Assembly (NCBI GenBank): GCA_014378965.1
Contig: JACMMR010000040.1
Location: 1-6,719, forward strand
Length of the DNA stretch: 6,719 bases
Direction of reading: 5' to 3'
DNA from: Candidatus Parcubacteria bacterium
GTDB lineage: Bacteria; Patescibacteriota; Minisyncoccia; Phycocordibacterales; CAIZLB01
Below, piece by piece: positions 1-5,279 of this stretch (position 1 is the first letter of the stretch; each line of letters starts with the position of its first letter). Below the pieces are notes generated by a model. The model ran no database searches. It was given only the letters and a program-made list of their open reading frames with translations, and was not told the DNA's origin. Both the position numbers and the translations under genes were made by a program.

Positions 1-2
1 TA

Positions 3-443
3 ACCGTAACACCAGTAGGTTGGAAAACCTATGATTCAGGTCGGGGGTTTTCATTTAAGTATCCAGGTCATTTCATATTTGATAATGGCAATTCTACTCC
101 AGAACGAATTATTTTTAATTATTCTGAACAAGAACAGAAGCGACTTATAGTTACTGTTGAACATTCAAATACATTGCTTGAAGAAAATGTTAAGAATACA
201 GTAGCGAATGAAAAAAGTAATTCCACTCAATTTGCTATTTCCTCTACACCCTGTATTGTAAAAAATTTAAATGGGTATTTAATTATCCGCCAGAACCGAG
301 ACATGCAAAAAGATAGTAATTTCACATTTAAAACAAAAATTGATACTACCCTATTTAGTTTTAGTTATACCTACAATCCAACAAATGCATCACAAAGTAA
401 TTTTTACGCTGAAATTCAAGCAATAATCTCAACCCTCAATTAA
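3..443 (+). CDS. Hypothetical exported protein, C-terminal part (5' end outside window)
   Basis: The reading frame is open from base 3 to the TAA at 441-443, giving 146 visible residues, so the gene starts outside the window. A TTG at 174 could be read as a start, but the frame and its protein-like composition continue upstream, so 174 is not the real start. Near its beginning the visible part has WKTYDSGRGFSFKYP. An aromatic, Gly-Phe-Ser-Phe-Lys-Tyr-Pro pattern like this is common in small exported or lipoprotein-like proteins of Patescibacteria that resemble the PsbP fold; that link is from memory. The rest alternates hydrophobic and polar residues rich in Ser, Thr and Asn, as in an extracytoplasmic beta-sandwich. 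No membrane helix is visible, and any signal peptide would lie upstream. The 3' end overlaps the convergent gene at 429-938 by 15 bases, with no hairpin terminator between them. Function unknown. Confidence 0.65.
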   Translation, partial: TVTPVGWKTYDSGRGFSFKYPGHFIFDNGNSTPERIIFNYSEQEQKRLIVTVEHSNTLLEENVKNTVANEKSNSTQFAISSTPCIVKNLNGYLIIRQNRDMQKDSNFTFKTKIDTTLFSFSYTYNPTNASQSNFYAEIQAIISTLN

Positions 444-938
444 TTTTTTTGAAGTAATGATTGAAAAATACAAAGCTAAAACTAACACTGCTATCCCGAT
501 AAAATAAAAGATGTCAGCTACATATGGTGTATATTTCAAAATACCCAAACTCGACAATAGATAATTCCAATCGTGTATTACACCATCACCTCCTAAAAGT
601 GGTAATTGCATAATAATCGCATCGCCAGCATACACAGATACGTTGATGAGATTTTGCCCAACCCAAAACAAGAGTAATGATGCAGAATAATATTCTTTTT
701 CTTTGTAAAAATACAAACAACATAAAATTGGAATTAAGATTTGAAACAATGATCCTCCTGCAATACTTATAAATTGTCCAAAGAAAAAAGTAAGAGTGTG
801 CCCTGCCTCATGAAAGATAAGATTAATACTATCTATGAAGTGCCATTCGGTTGAAGTAGATGCATAATAAAAAAAGTATAATGATACTAAAACTACAAAC
901 ATAACTTTCGTTAAACTCAAATTTTTCCAGATATTCAT
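429..938 (-). CDS. Small integral membrane M50-like putative zinc metalloprotease (HEAGH)
   Basis: The product has 169 residues, ATG at 938-936, stop TGA at 431-429. About four to five hydrophobic segments span roughly residues 9-28, 36-59, 62-80, 85-104 and 143-163. HEAGH at 43-47 is a textbook HExxH zinc site within a membrane segment, with His43 and His47 as ligands and Glu44 as general base. It is followed by AGGSLFQ at 60-66, then NVSVYAGDA around 99-107 and GGDGVIHDWN at 116-125. Asp106, Asp118, His122 or Asp123 could supply a third ligand. This arrangement resembles short M50-like proteins found as uncharacterised genes in many bacteria. Site-2-type proteases cut transmembrane substrates, but no PDZ domain or substrate is visible, so that activity is inferred. 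The gene is divergent from the gene at 998 and has its own extended -10 six bases before ATG. Confidence is high for the gene and moderate for the protease call. Confidence 0.85.
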   Translation of the reverse strand: MNIWKNLSLTKVMFVVLVSLYFFYYASTSTEWHFIDSINLIFHEAGHTLTFFFGQFISIAGGSLFQILIPILCCLYFYKEKEYYSASLLLFWVGQNLINVSVYAGDAIIMQLPLLGGDGVIHDWNYLLSSLGILKYTPYVADIFYFIGIAVLVLALYFSIITSKKLIEG

Positions 939-944
939 ACCCTG

Positions 945-974
945 ATTGTATCAAACAATAATGAAAGCTGACAG
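945..974 (-). promoter_or_regulatory. Leaderless promoter of the HEAGH membrane protein gene
   Basis: On the minus strand an extended -10, TGA-TACAAT (953-945), lies exactly six bases before the ATG at 938. Counting the last T of the -10 as -7 puts the RNA start on the A of ATG. A weak -35, CTGTCA (974-969), sits 18 bases upstream of the -10 hexamer. No Shine-Dalgarno sequence could fit. Read from sequence only, not mapped. Confidence 0.6.
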
Positions 975-989
975 AAGATGTGATAGTAT
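961..989 (+). promoter_or_regulatory. Promoter of the two-helix membrane protein gene, interleaved with the divergent one
   Basis: ATGAAA at 961-966 (four of six matches to TTGACA), 17 bases, then TAGTAT at 984-989 preceded by an extended TG (981-982). The predicted RNA start is about 996, two bases before the ATG at 998. Its -35 lies between the -35 and -10 elements of the opposing promoter, so the two cannot easily be occupied together. Confidence 0.5.
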
Positions 990-997
990 CTCTATAT

Positions 998-1399
998 ATG
1001 TTAAAAACAATCATTCATTTTTTTGATCGATTAGAAGATAAAACCAGAGGCAAACTTAGTCATGTGCCGGTTGTATACTCGGTAGTTGGAGGATTTTTTG
1101 TAATCATGTTTTGGAGAGCCGTATGGGAAACAATAGATATTATGTGGAAATCGGATAACTATATCTTGAACTGGATATTCTACCCACCAATTTCATTGAT
1201 TATTTCTATCCTTGTGCTCTTAATGATAGGTTTAATGGTGTCAACTTTTATAGGTCATAGAATAATAATGTCAGGTCTTAAAAATGAGAAAAAAATGGAG
1301 GAAAAAGCTGAGGAAATGATACAGGAGGAAGAAATAACGTTACAGCATGTTATGACAGAGCTAAGTAAATTGAGAAAGGATTTTGAGGAGAGAAAGTAA
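998..1399 (+). CDS. Hypothetical two-helix membrane protein with C-terminal coiled coil
   Basis: The product has 133 residues from ATG 998 to TAA 1397-1399. A GTG at 980 would add six residues, but it lies inside the predicted -10 region, so ATG 998 is preferred. A short amphipathic N-terminus (MLKTIIHFFDRLEDKTRG) precedes two membrane helices at about 24-48 and 64-86. The tail (about 95-133) is almost entirely Glu, Lys and Arg with spaced Leu, Met and Ile, as expected for a cytoplasmic coiled coil. No enzyme motif or family I can name is present. Similar small membrane proteins with an FWRAVW-like first helix are, as far as I recall, common uncharacterised genes in Parcubacteria. It is the first gene of a rightward run ending with a PH-domain membrane protein. 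An envelope scaffold role is only a guess. Confidence 0.8.
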   Translation: MLKTIIHFFDRLEDKTRGKLSHVPVVYSVVGGFFVIMFWRAVWETIDIMWKSDNYILNWIFYPPISLIISILVLLMIGLMVSTFIGHRIIMSGLKNEKKMEEKAEEMIQEEEITLQHVMTELSKLRKDFEERK

Positions 1400-1412
1400 A
1401 ATATGATATAAT
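1383..1412 (+). promoter_or_regulatory. Leaderless promoter of the gene at 1419
   Basis: The extended -10 TATGATATAAT occupies 1402-1412 (hexamer TATAAT 1407-1412) and is six bases from the ATG at 1419, so the predicted RNA start is the A of ATG. A partial -35, TTGAGG (1383-1388), lies 18 bases upstream, inside the last codons of the preceding gene. The same 11-base element recurs before the gene at 1738 with identical spacing. Confidence 0.65.
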
Positions 1413-1418
1413 TAACCC

Positions 1419-1730
1419 ATGCCATCACAAGAATCAAACCTAAGCCAAGAATCAAATATAAAGTGGGCCGCTACTGCTGAAAGATTCCGAATTAAAATTG
1501 ATGAAGAAGTAGAAAGAATAGGTGATATGGATCATAGAGTCGCTGATTTAAACAAATTAGAGTCAGTAATACATTCTTCATTTTCAATATATGAAAAACA
1601 AGGAAAAAGTATTAAAGAAGTAGAAGATGATATAAAACATAGACAAAATAATGCTGAAAATGAACTAGACGAAAAAATCTATACACAAATACTATTATTC
1701 TTAGGGGGAACTTTTGAATTTATGATATAA
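1419..1730 (+). CDS. Hypothetical small charged helical protein
   Basis: The product has 103 residues from ATG 1419 to TAA 1728-1730. I do not recognise a family. The N-terminus has two copies of a six-residue unit (SQESNL, SQESNI). Residues about 15-88 are highly charged and predicted helical, with heptad-like hydrophobic spacing (coiled coil likely). The last about 13 residues are hydrophobic (ILLFLGGTFEFMI). There is no signal peptide and no catalytic motif. The gene lies 19 bases after the coiled-coil membrane protein and 7 bases before the next gene, so it could pair with the coiled-coil tail of the former; that is inference. The final codons ATG-ATA-TAA form part of the next gene's -10 box, which may explain the MI-stop ending. 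The frame is supported by its own promoter-ATG unit and by tight spacing. Confidence 0.7.
   Translation: MPSQESNLSQESNIKWAATAERFRIKIDEEVERIGDMDHRVADLNKLESVIHSSFSIYEKQGKSIKEVEDDIKHRQNNAENELDEKIYTQILLFLGGTFEFMI
1425..1460 (+). repeat. Two tandem 18-base units encoding SQESNL/SQESNI
   Basis: Two in-frame 18-base units (1425-1442 and 1443-1460) share the run CAAGAATCAAA and encode nearly identical hexapeptides. This is a recent-looking small in-frame duplication at the N-terminus. The mRNA is predicted leaderless, so these codons lie in the first part of the message. Confidence 0.7.
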
Positions 1731-1731
1731 T
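1721..1731 (+). promoter_or_regulatory. Leaderless promoter overlapping the stop codon of the upstream gene
   Basis: TATGATATAAT at 1721-1731 is an exact copy of the element at 1402-1412, again with six bases before the ATG (1738). The upstream gene's TAA stop (1728-1730) lies within the TATAAT hexamer (1726-1731). The -35 is poor (TTAGGG at 1701-1706, 19 bases upstream), so the TG extension would carry most of the recognition. Confidence 0.6.
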
Positions 1732-1737
1732 CAAACT

Positions 1738-1935
1738 ATGCCAACTCTCGCCCAATCCATCACTATTCTTACCATGTTATTCCTATTCGGTTATTGGACC
1801 GGAATATTCCTCCTCTCCTATCACCTTATCCGCTTTGGTATTGGAACTCATCCACGTCGTATAGCTTTTACAATGATTTTGGGTTCAGTATTTTTAACCA
1901 TCATGAGCATTATGCTTTTAATAAATATACGATAA
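1738..1935 (+). CDS. Hypothetical 65-residue two-helix membrane protein
   Basis: ATG 1738 to TAA 1933-1935. Two hydrophobic helices are visible, about residues 7-32 and 43-63, joined by a short basic loop (RFGIGTHPRR) that by the positive-inside rule should face the cytoplasm, leaving both ends outside. No catalytic motif is present. It is only three bases upstream of the PH-domain membrane protein gene, so translation of the two is almost certainly linked on one mRNA, and the proteins may associate in the membrane (inference). It has its own extended -10 six bases before ATG and no Shine-Dalgarno site. It could be an accessory subunit of the following protein. Function unknown. Confidence 0.75.
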   Translation: MPTLAQSITILTMLFLFGYWTGIFLLSYHLIRFGIGTHPRRIAFTMILGSVFLTIMSIMLLINIR

Positions 1936-1938
1936 TAT

Positions 1939-2556
1939 ATGCCTAATAACTTCCCACAAATAATAGAGGCGTCTCCCATAGAAATTAAAAATGAAAGTCG
2001 AGGGTTGTTTGATTTTTTAGCTCACTCAGAATTAAATTTCGAAGGTAAAAAAGATTATGAGAAAATTTTAGTTTTCACTCGTCGACACTGGTATGTCCTT
2101 TTAAGTCCTATTATTGGTGCAGCTTTTGCAAGTCTTCTTCCACTTTTACTTGTAGTAGTTGGTGCAAAATTTTTACTCATGTATAACCTGTCAGGTGCAT
2201 TTACATTGATATGGGTTATTTATTTGATGATTACCTGGTTTACCTTATTTTATAAATTAACAATGCATGCCTTAGATACTTGGATTGTAACTGACGAAAG
2301 AATAATTGATATATTACAGATCGGTTTATTTAGAAGAAAAGTTTCTGAACTGCACCTCGAGTCAATACAAGATACTTCAGTTAATACACAAGGTGTTGCT
2401 GAGTCATATTTAAATTTTGGAAACATAGAAATTCAAACCGGTGCAACCGCACAACGTTTTTTGTTTGAGCAAGTGCCAAATCCTATTATGATAAAAGACA
2501 CAATTATGGAAGCAGCTGGAAAGTTTGAGGTTGATAGTGATAAGAAGCTGGGGTAA
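1939..2556 (+). CDS. Membrane-anchored bacterial PH-domain protein (YdbS/DUF304-like)
   Basis: The product has 205 residues from ATG 1939 to TAA 2554-2556. A cytoplasmic N-terminus of about 50 residues precedes two membrane helices at about 52-75 and 84-107. A bacterial PH domain of the bPH_2 type follows at about 108-192. Its hallmarks are WIVTDERIID at 115-124, the basic strand IGLFRRKVSELHLESIQD (128-145), and YLNFGNIEIQTG (157-168) leading into a final helix. This two-helix plus bPH_2 layout is shared with YdbS-like proteins, which are generally uncharacterised membrane proteins; some homologues are linked to envelope stress in Bacillus. The domain may bind a partner protein or lipid headgroups at the inner leaflet (inference). 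The gene starts three bases after the small membrane protein gene. A weak -10-like TACGAT at 1928-1933 is not convincing. A strong terminator follows the stop. Confidence 0.85.
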   Translation: MPNNFPQIIEASPIEIKNESRGLFDFLAHSELNFEGKKDYEKILVFTRRHWYVLLSPIIGAAFASLLPLLLVVVGAKFLLMYNLSGAFTLIWVIYLMITWFTLFYKLTMHALDTWIVTDERIIDILQIGLFRRKVSELHLESIQDTSVNTQGVAESYLNFGNIEIQTGATAQRFLFEQVPNPIMIKDTIMEAAGKFEVDSDKKLG

Positions 2557-2565
2557 GAAAAGTTT

Positions 2566-2610
2566 AATAAAAAATTAAGTAACCAAGGAAAGGTTACTTA
2601 ATTTTTTATT
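2566..2610. terminator. Bidirectional terminator between convergent units
   Basis: A perfect 19-bp inverted repeat (2566-2584 with 2592-2610) has a seven-base loop, AAGGAAA. The GC-containing core GTAACC/GGTTAC is flanked by A6 on the left and T6 on the right, so transcripts in both directions get a stem followed by a U tract. It serves the PH-domain gene (stop at 2556) from the left and rpsT (stop at 2634) from the right. Confidence 0.92.
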
Positions 2611-2633
2611 TCACTTTAGAAGAAAGCGATGAT

Positions 2634-2903
2634 TTATTTCAAAGTCGCCTTTTTAACCATCGTATTGAGTCTTGATTTCTTTCTCGCAGCTGTATTAGCT
2701 TTGATAGTATTACCTTTAGCTGCTTTATCTAATGCTGAAAACGCACTAGGTAACAACTCATTGGCTTCTTTAGTTTTACCTTCTTTTATAAGTTTTTTTA
2801 CAGACTTAACTGCATCTTCAACTTTTTTCTTACGTCTCAAGTTAAAAACTTTCTTTTTTTCTCCACCTCTAAGGGCTTTTTTTGCTGATTGTGTTATTGG
2901 CAT
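2634..2903 (-). CDS. rpsT: Small ribosomal subunit protein bS20
   Basis: The product has 89 residues with ATG at 2903-2901, close to the usual 85-90 for the family. bS20 is a 30S assembly protein that binds the 5' domain of 16S rRNA and helix 44. The family pattern is clear: MPITQSAKKALR at the N-terminus, then a basic NLRRKKKVEDAVK, a central helix KKLIKEGKTKEANELLP, and the signature conserved C-terminal section ALDKAAKGNTIKANTAARKKSRL. The protein is strongly basic with no insertion or truncation. The gene lies 22 bases after the fusA stop on the same strand, so it is probably read through from fusA. It also has its own promoter-like signal, with the -35 inside the end of fusA. No Shine-Dalgarno site precedes it. 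It ends at the strong hairpin 2566-2610. In many bacteria rpsT stands alone, so the fusA-rpsT pairing is mildly unusual. Confidence 0.97.
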   Translation of the reverse strand: MPITQSAKKALRGGEKKKVFNLRRKKKVEDAVKSVKKLIKEGKTKEANELLPSAFSALDKAAKGNTIKANTAARKKSRLNTMVKKATLK

Positions 2904-2913
2904 ATTATTTTGT

Positions 2914-2942
2914 ATAGTATATTAATTATTTTCTCGCGTCAA
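2914..2942 (-). promoter_or_regulatory. Probable rpsT promoter overlapping the fusA 3' end
   Basis: On the minus strand TTGACG (2942-2937; five of six matches to the -35 consensus) lies in the last codons of fusA. It is followed after 17 bases by TACTAT (2919-2914), or after 15 bases by TATACT (2921-2916). Either gives an RNA start only four to six bases before the rpsT ATG, so a near-leaderless mRNA. Confidence 0.5.
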
Positions 2943-5067
2943 CTATTTGTTTTTCTACATTTGGTGGTACAGCTTCGTATTTAGCAAATTCCATAGTGTT
3001 TGAACCACGTCCTTCTGTCATAGATCTTAGTTGTGTAGTATATCCGAACATCTCTGAAAGTGGAACAAGTGCTTTGATAGCTTTGTTTAGACCACGATCC
3101 TCCATACCTTCGATCTGCCCCCTCTTCGAAGAAAGTGATCCTGTAACGTCACCCATGAATTTTTCAGGAACAACAACTTCAACACGCATGATAGGTTCCA
3201 TGATAACTGGACGAGCCCTCTTTGCTCCTTCTTGAAACGCTTGTGATGCTGCAATCTTGTATGCGATTTCTGATGAGTCCACATCGTGAGATGATCCAAA
3301 AGTAAGTTCACATGATACTCCAGTTAGAGGAAATCCAGCAACAATACCACGATCCATAGCCTCTTTTACACCTTTCTGAACTGCAGGAATAAACTCGTTT
3401 GGAATAATACCTCCTTTGATAGAATCGATAAATTCGTATCCTGGTTCACGGTGAACGTTCTTAGGAACTTTAGCCCCCGGCTCTGGCTCAACAAGTGGTT
3501 TAAGTGTAATACGTACGTGACCAAATTGTCCTTTACCTCCTGATTGCTTAGCATATTTGTATTCAGCTTCTGCTTCTCCAGTAATAGTTTCTCTGTATGC
3601 TACTTGAGGTTGTCCAACAGTTGCTTCAACATTGAACTCTCTTTTCATACGATCGATCATGATCTCAAGGTGTAGTTCACCCATACCTGCAATAAGTGTT
3701 TGTCCTGTTTCTGGATTTGAAGTTACACGGAAAGTTGGATCTTCATTACCTAGTTTTCTAAGCGCCATACCCATCTTCTCTTGATCGGCTTTAGTTTTTG
3801 GTTCGATTGAAAGTGATACAACAGGCTCAGCAAATACGATAGGCTCTAATATGATTGGATTATCTATATCACAAAATGTATGTGAAGTAAGCGCTTCCTT
3901 TAAACCTACAGCGGCTGCAATCTCTCCAGCATATACCTTTGTAACTTCTTCTCTTTTGTTTGCTTGTAGTCTAACGATACGTCCAAGTCTTTCTTTATTT
4001 CCAGTTGTTGAGTTGTAGATATATGATCCAGCTTCAATTGTTCCAGAATATACTCTAAAGAATGTAAGCTGTCCTACGAATGGGTCAGTTTGCAATTTGA
4101 AAGCAAGAGCTGAAAAAGGCTCTGTATCTGATGCATTTCTTACCATTTCTTCTCCTGTATCAGGATTAGTACCCTTTACTGGTGGAATATCAAGTGGTGA
4201 CGGCAAATATTCAACTACAGCATCAAGAATAAGTTGTACTCCTTTATTTTTTAATGCTGTTCCTGTAAATACCGGAAAAAGCTTATTAGCCAATGTTCCT
4301 TTTCTGATAGCACCTTTAAGTTGTTCTATTGTAAATTCTCCACCTTCAAGATATGTGTTCATCATGTCATCATCTTGTGATGCAGCAGCTTCTACAAGCA
4401 CTGCTCTGTATTTTGTTGCTTCTTCTACGTATTCAGCAGGCACGTCAGCTTCTATAACATTACTTCCCATATCTCCTTCGAATGTATAAGATTTCATTTT
4501 CAAAAGATCGATCACACCAACCATTTTCTCTTCCTCTCCCATCGGGATCTGCATACGAACAGCATGTTTTGTAAGTCTGTCTGTGATTGATTTGAATGAT
4601 CTTTCAAATGATCCACCAGTTCTATCTAGTTTGTTAATAAAACAAATACGAGGCACGTTATATTTATCAGCTTGTCTCCATACAGTTTCAGACTGTGGTT
4701 CTACTCCAGCAACACCGTCAAACACAGTAACGGCACCGTCAAGAACTTTAAGAGATCTCTCCACTTCCACAGTAAAGTCTACGTGACCTGGTGTGTCGAT
4801 GATGTTAAATCTATGCATTTGTGATTTATCAGCACCCATATAAGAAGGATTCCAGAAACAAGTGATAGCGGCAGCAGTAATAGTGATACCTCTTTCTTTC
4901 TCTTGCTCCATCCAGTCAGTTACAGCTTCACCTTCATGAACCTCTCCGATCTTGTGTGACATACCTGTGTAATACAGGATACGCTCTGATGTTGTTGTTT
5001 TACCGGCGTCGATGTGAGCGATGATACCGAAGTTTCTTGTTTTTTCTAATGGATAATCACGTTGCAT
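2926..5067 (-). CDS. fusA: Translation elongation factor G (EF-G)
   Basis: The product has 713 residues with ATG at 5067-5065. EF-G is the GTPase that drives ribosomal translocation and, with ribosome recycling factor, splits post-termination ribosomes. All G motifs are intact: AHIDAGKTT (17-25), RGITI (59-63), DTPGH (91-95, with the catalytic His95), NKLD (145-148) and the GTA region (269-271). Domain II follows (about 300-410), then domain III with GMGELHLEI (461-469). Domain IV has its tip signature GSSHDVDSSE (591-600), and His594 matches the conserved decoding-site histidine. Domain V ends with KRGQIEGME and the MFGYTTQLRSMTEGRG stretch. This is canonical EF-G, not RF3 or TetM. A TTG at 5148 would add 27 Asn/Lys/Phe-rich residues that the family lacks; MQRDYPLEKTRNFGII is the family start. 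Between domain IV strands, residues 526-542 form a loop about ten residues longer than in Escherichia coli. rpsT follows on the same strand. Confidence 0.98.
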   Translation of the reverse strand: MQRDYPLEKTRNFGIIAHIDAGKTTTSERILYYTGMSHKIGEVHEGEAVTDWMEQEKERGITITAAAITCFWNPSYMGADKSQMHRFNIIDTPGHVDFTVEVERSLKVLDGAVTVFDGVAGVEPQSETVWRQADKYNVPRICFINKLDRTGGSFERSFKSITDRLTKHAVRMQIPMGEEEKMVGVIDLLKMKSYTFEGDMGSNVIEADVPAEYVEEATKYRAVLVEAAASQDDDMMNTYLEGGEFTIEQLKGAIRKGTLANKLFPVFTGTALKNKGVQLILDAVVEYLPSPLDIPPVKGTNPDTGEEMVRNASDTEPFSALAFKLQTDPFVGQLTFFRVYSGTIEAGSYIYNSTTGNKERLGRIVRLQANKREEVTKVYAGEIAAAVGLKEALTSHTFCDIDNPIILEPIVFAEPVVSLSIEPKTKADQEKMGMALRKLGNEDPTFRVTSNPETGQTLIAGMGELHLEIMIDRMKREFNVEATVGQPQVAYRETITGEAEAEYKYAKQSGGKGQFGHVRITLKPLVEPEPGAKVPKNVHREPGYEFIDSIKGGIIPNEFIPAVQKGVKEAMDRGIVAGFPLTGVSCELTFGSSHDVDSSEIAYKIAASQAFQEGAKRARPVIMEPIMRVEVVVPEKFMGDVTGSLSSKRGQIEGMEDRGLNKAIKALVPLSEMFGYTTQLRSMTEGRGSNTMEFAKYEAVPPNVEKQIVDARK

Positions 5068-5155
5068 AAAATTTGTGTGTTTGTTTTGTGTTAAATTATT
5101 TGTTTTATTATTAAATCCTGACTTTTTCGAAAATATAGAGAAAATCAAAACTTGT
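5068..5155 (-). promoter_or_regulatory. fusA 5' leader with G-free, SD-less 3' half
   Basis: From the predicted RNA start (about 5155) to the ATG is about 88 bases. The last 49 bases before ATG (5116-5068) contain no G in the mRNA and are rich in A, C and U. No Shine-Dalgarno sequence can exist there and little self-structure is possible. This contrasts with the leaderless genes elsewhere in the window. No riboswitch was recognised. Confidence 0.5.
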
Positions 5156-5161
5156 GCGTGA

Positions 5162-5190
5162 ACTATAGCACGGATTGATGTGGATTTCTA
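5162..5190 (-). promoter_or_regulatory. fusA promoter
   Basis: On the minus strand: TAGAAA (5190-5185, four of six -35 matches), 17 bases, then TATAGT (5167-5162) with an upstream TGC making an extended -10. The predicted RNA start is about 5155. It lies downstream of the terminator at 5215-5249, so fusA should be transcribed independently of the gene before it. Confidence 0.65.
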
Positions 5191-5214
5191 GGGGGTTTTG
5201 ATGTCTTTTAGGGT

Positions 5215-5249
5215 AAGAAAAGAACGCCGACCCTGGGGAGGTGACGTTC
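5215..5249 (-). terminator. Intrinsic terminator of the orphan gene at 5280
   Basis: In minus-strand RNA, GAACG pairs with CGTTC (5249-5245 with 5226-5222). Further pairing through a G-U pair and one bulge gives about 11 bp around a CCCCA loop, followed by TTTTCTT (5221-5215). The GC-rich stem and U tract fit a rho-independent terminator about 30 bases after the stop codon. Confidence 0.85.
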
Positions 5250-5279
5250 GATTGGTTTTGTTGAAAATTAGGATTATGG

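Noticed and set aside
174..443. TTG-initiated 89-residue protein
   Set aside because: The same frame is open and protein-like all the way to base 3, so this is an internal codon of a truncated longer gene.
429..480. Terminator between the convergent genes at the left end
   Set aside because: There is a T7 run after the first stop, but only weak TCAAT/ATTGA pairing; no convincing hairpin.
980..997. GTG start six codons before the ATG at 998
   Set aside because: The GTG lies within the predicted extended -10 region, so it would not be on the transcript.
829..1014. Minus-strand 61-residue frame across the divergent promoter
   Set aside because: It overlaps the HEAGH gene in another frame, covers both promoters and has no protein-family features.
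1255..1455. Minus-strand hydrophobic frame opposite the coiled-coil tail
   Set aside because: It is the complement of Glu/Lys-rich codons, which reads as Phe/Ser/Leu; it is a shadow.
1928..1938. Separate leaderless promoter for the PH-domain gene
   Set aside because: TACGAT is a weak match without the TG extension and the spacing is off by one; cotranscription with the gene three bases upstream is simpler.
2629..2925. Plus-strand 98-residue hydrophobic frame
   Set aside because: It is the exact antisense of rpsT, whose lysine codons read as Phe and Leu; bS20 identity is certain.
4097..4489. Long plus-strand frame inside fusA, and similar ones at 2996 and 4583
   Set aside because: They are antisense to conserved EF-G codons with low-complexity Ser/Thr/Ala products and no start signals.
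5065..5148. TTG-initiated EF-G with a 27-residue N-terminal extension
   Set aside because: The predicted RNA start is only seven bases upstream, which made it tempting. But the extension is Asn/Lys/Phe-rich, is not found in EF-G, and includes the G-free leader; ATG 5067 matches the family start.
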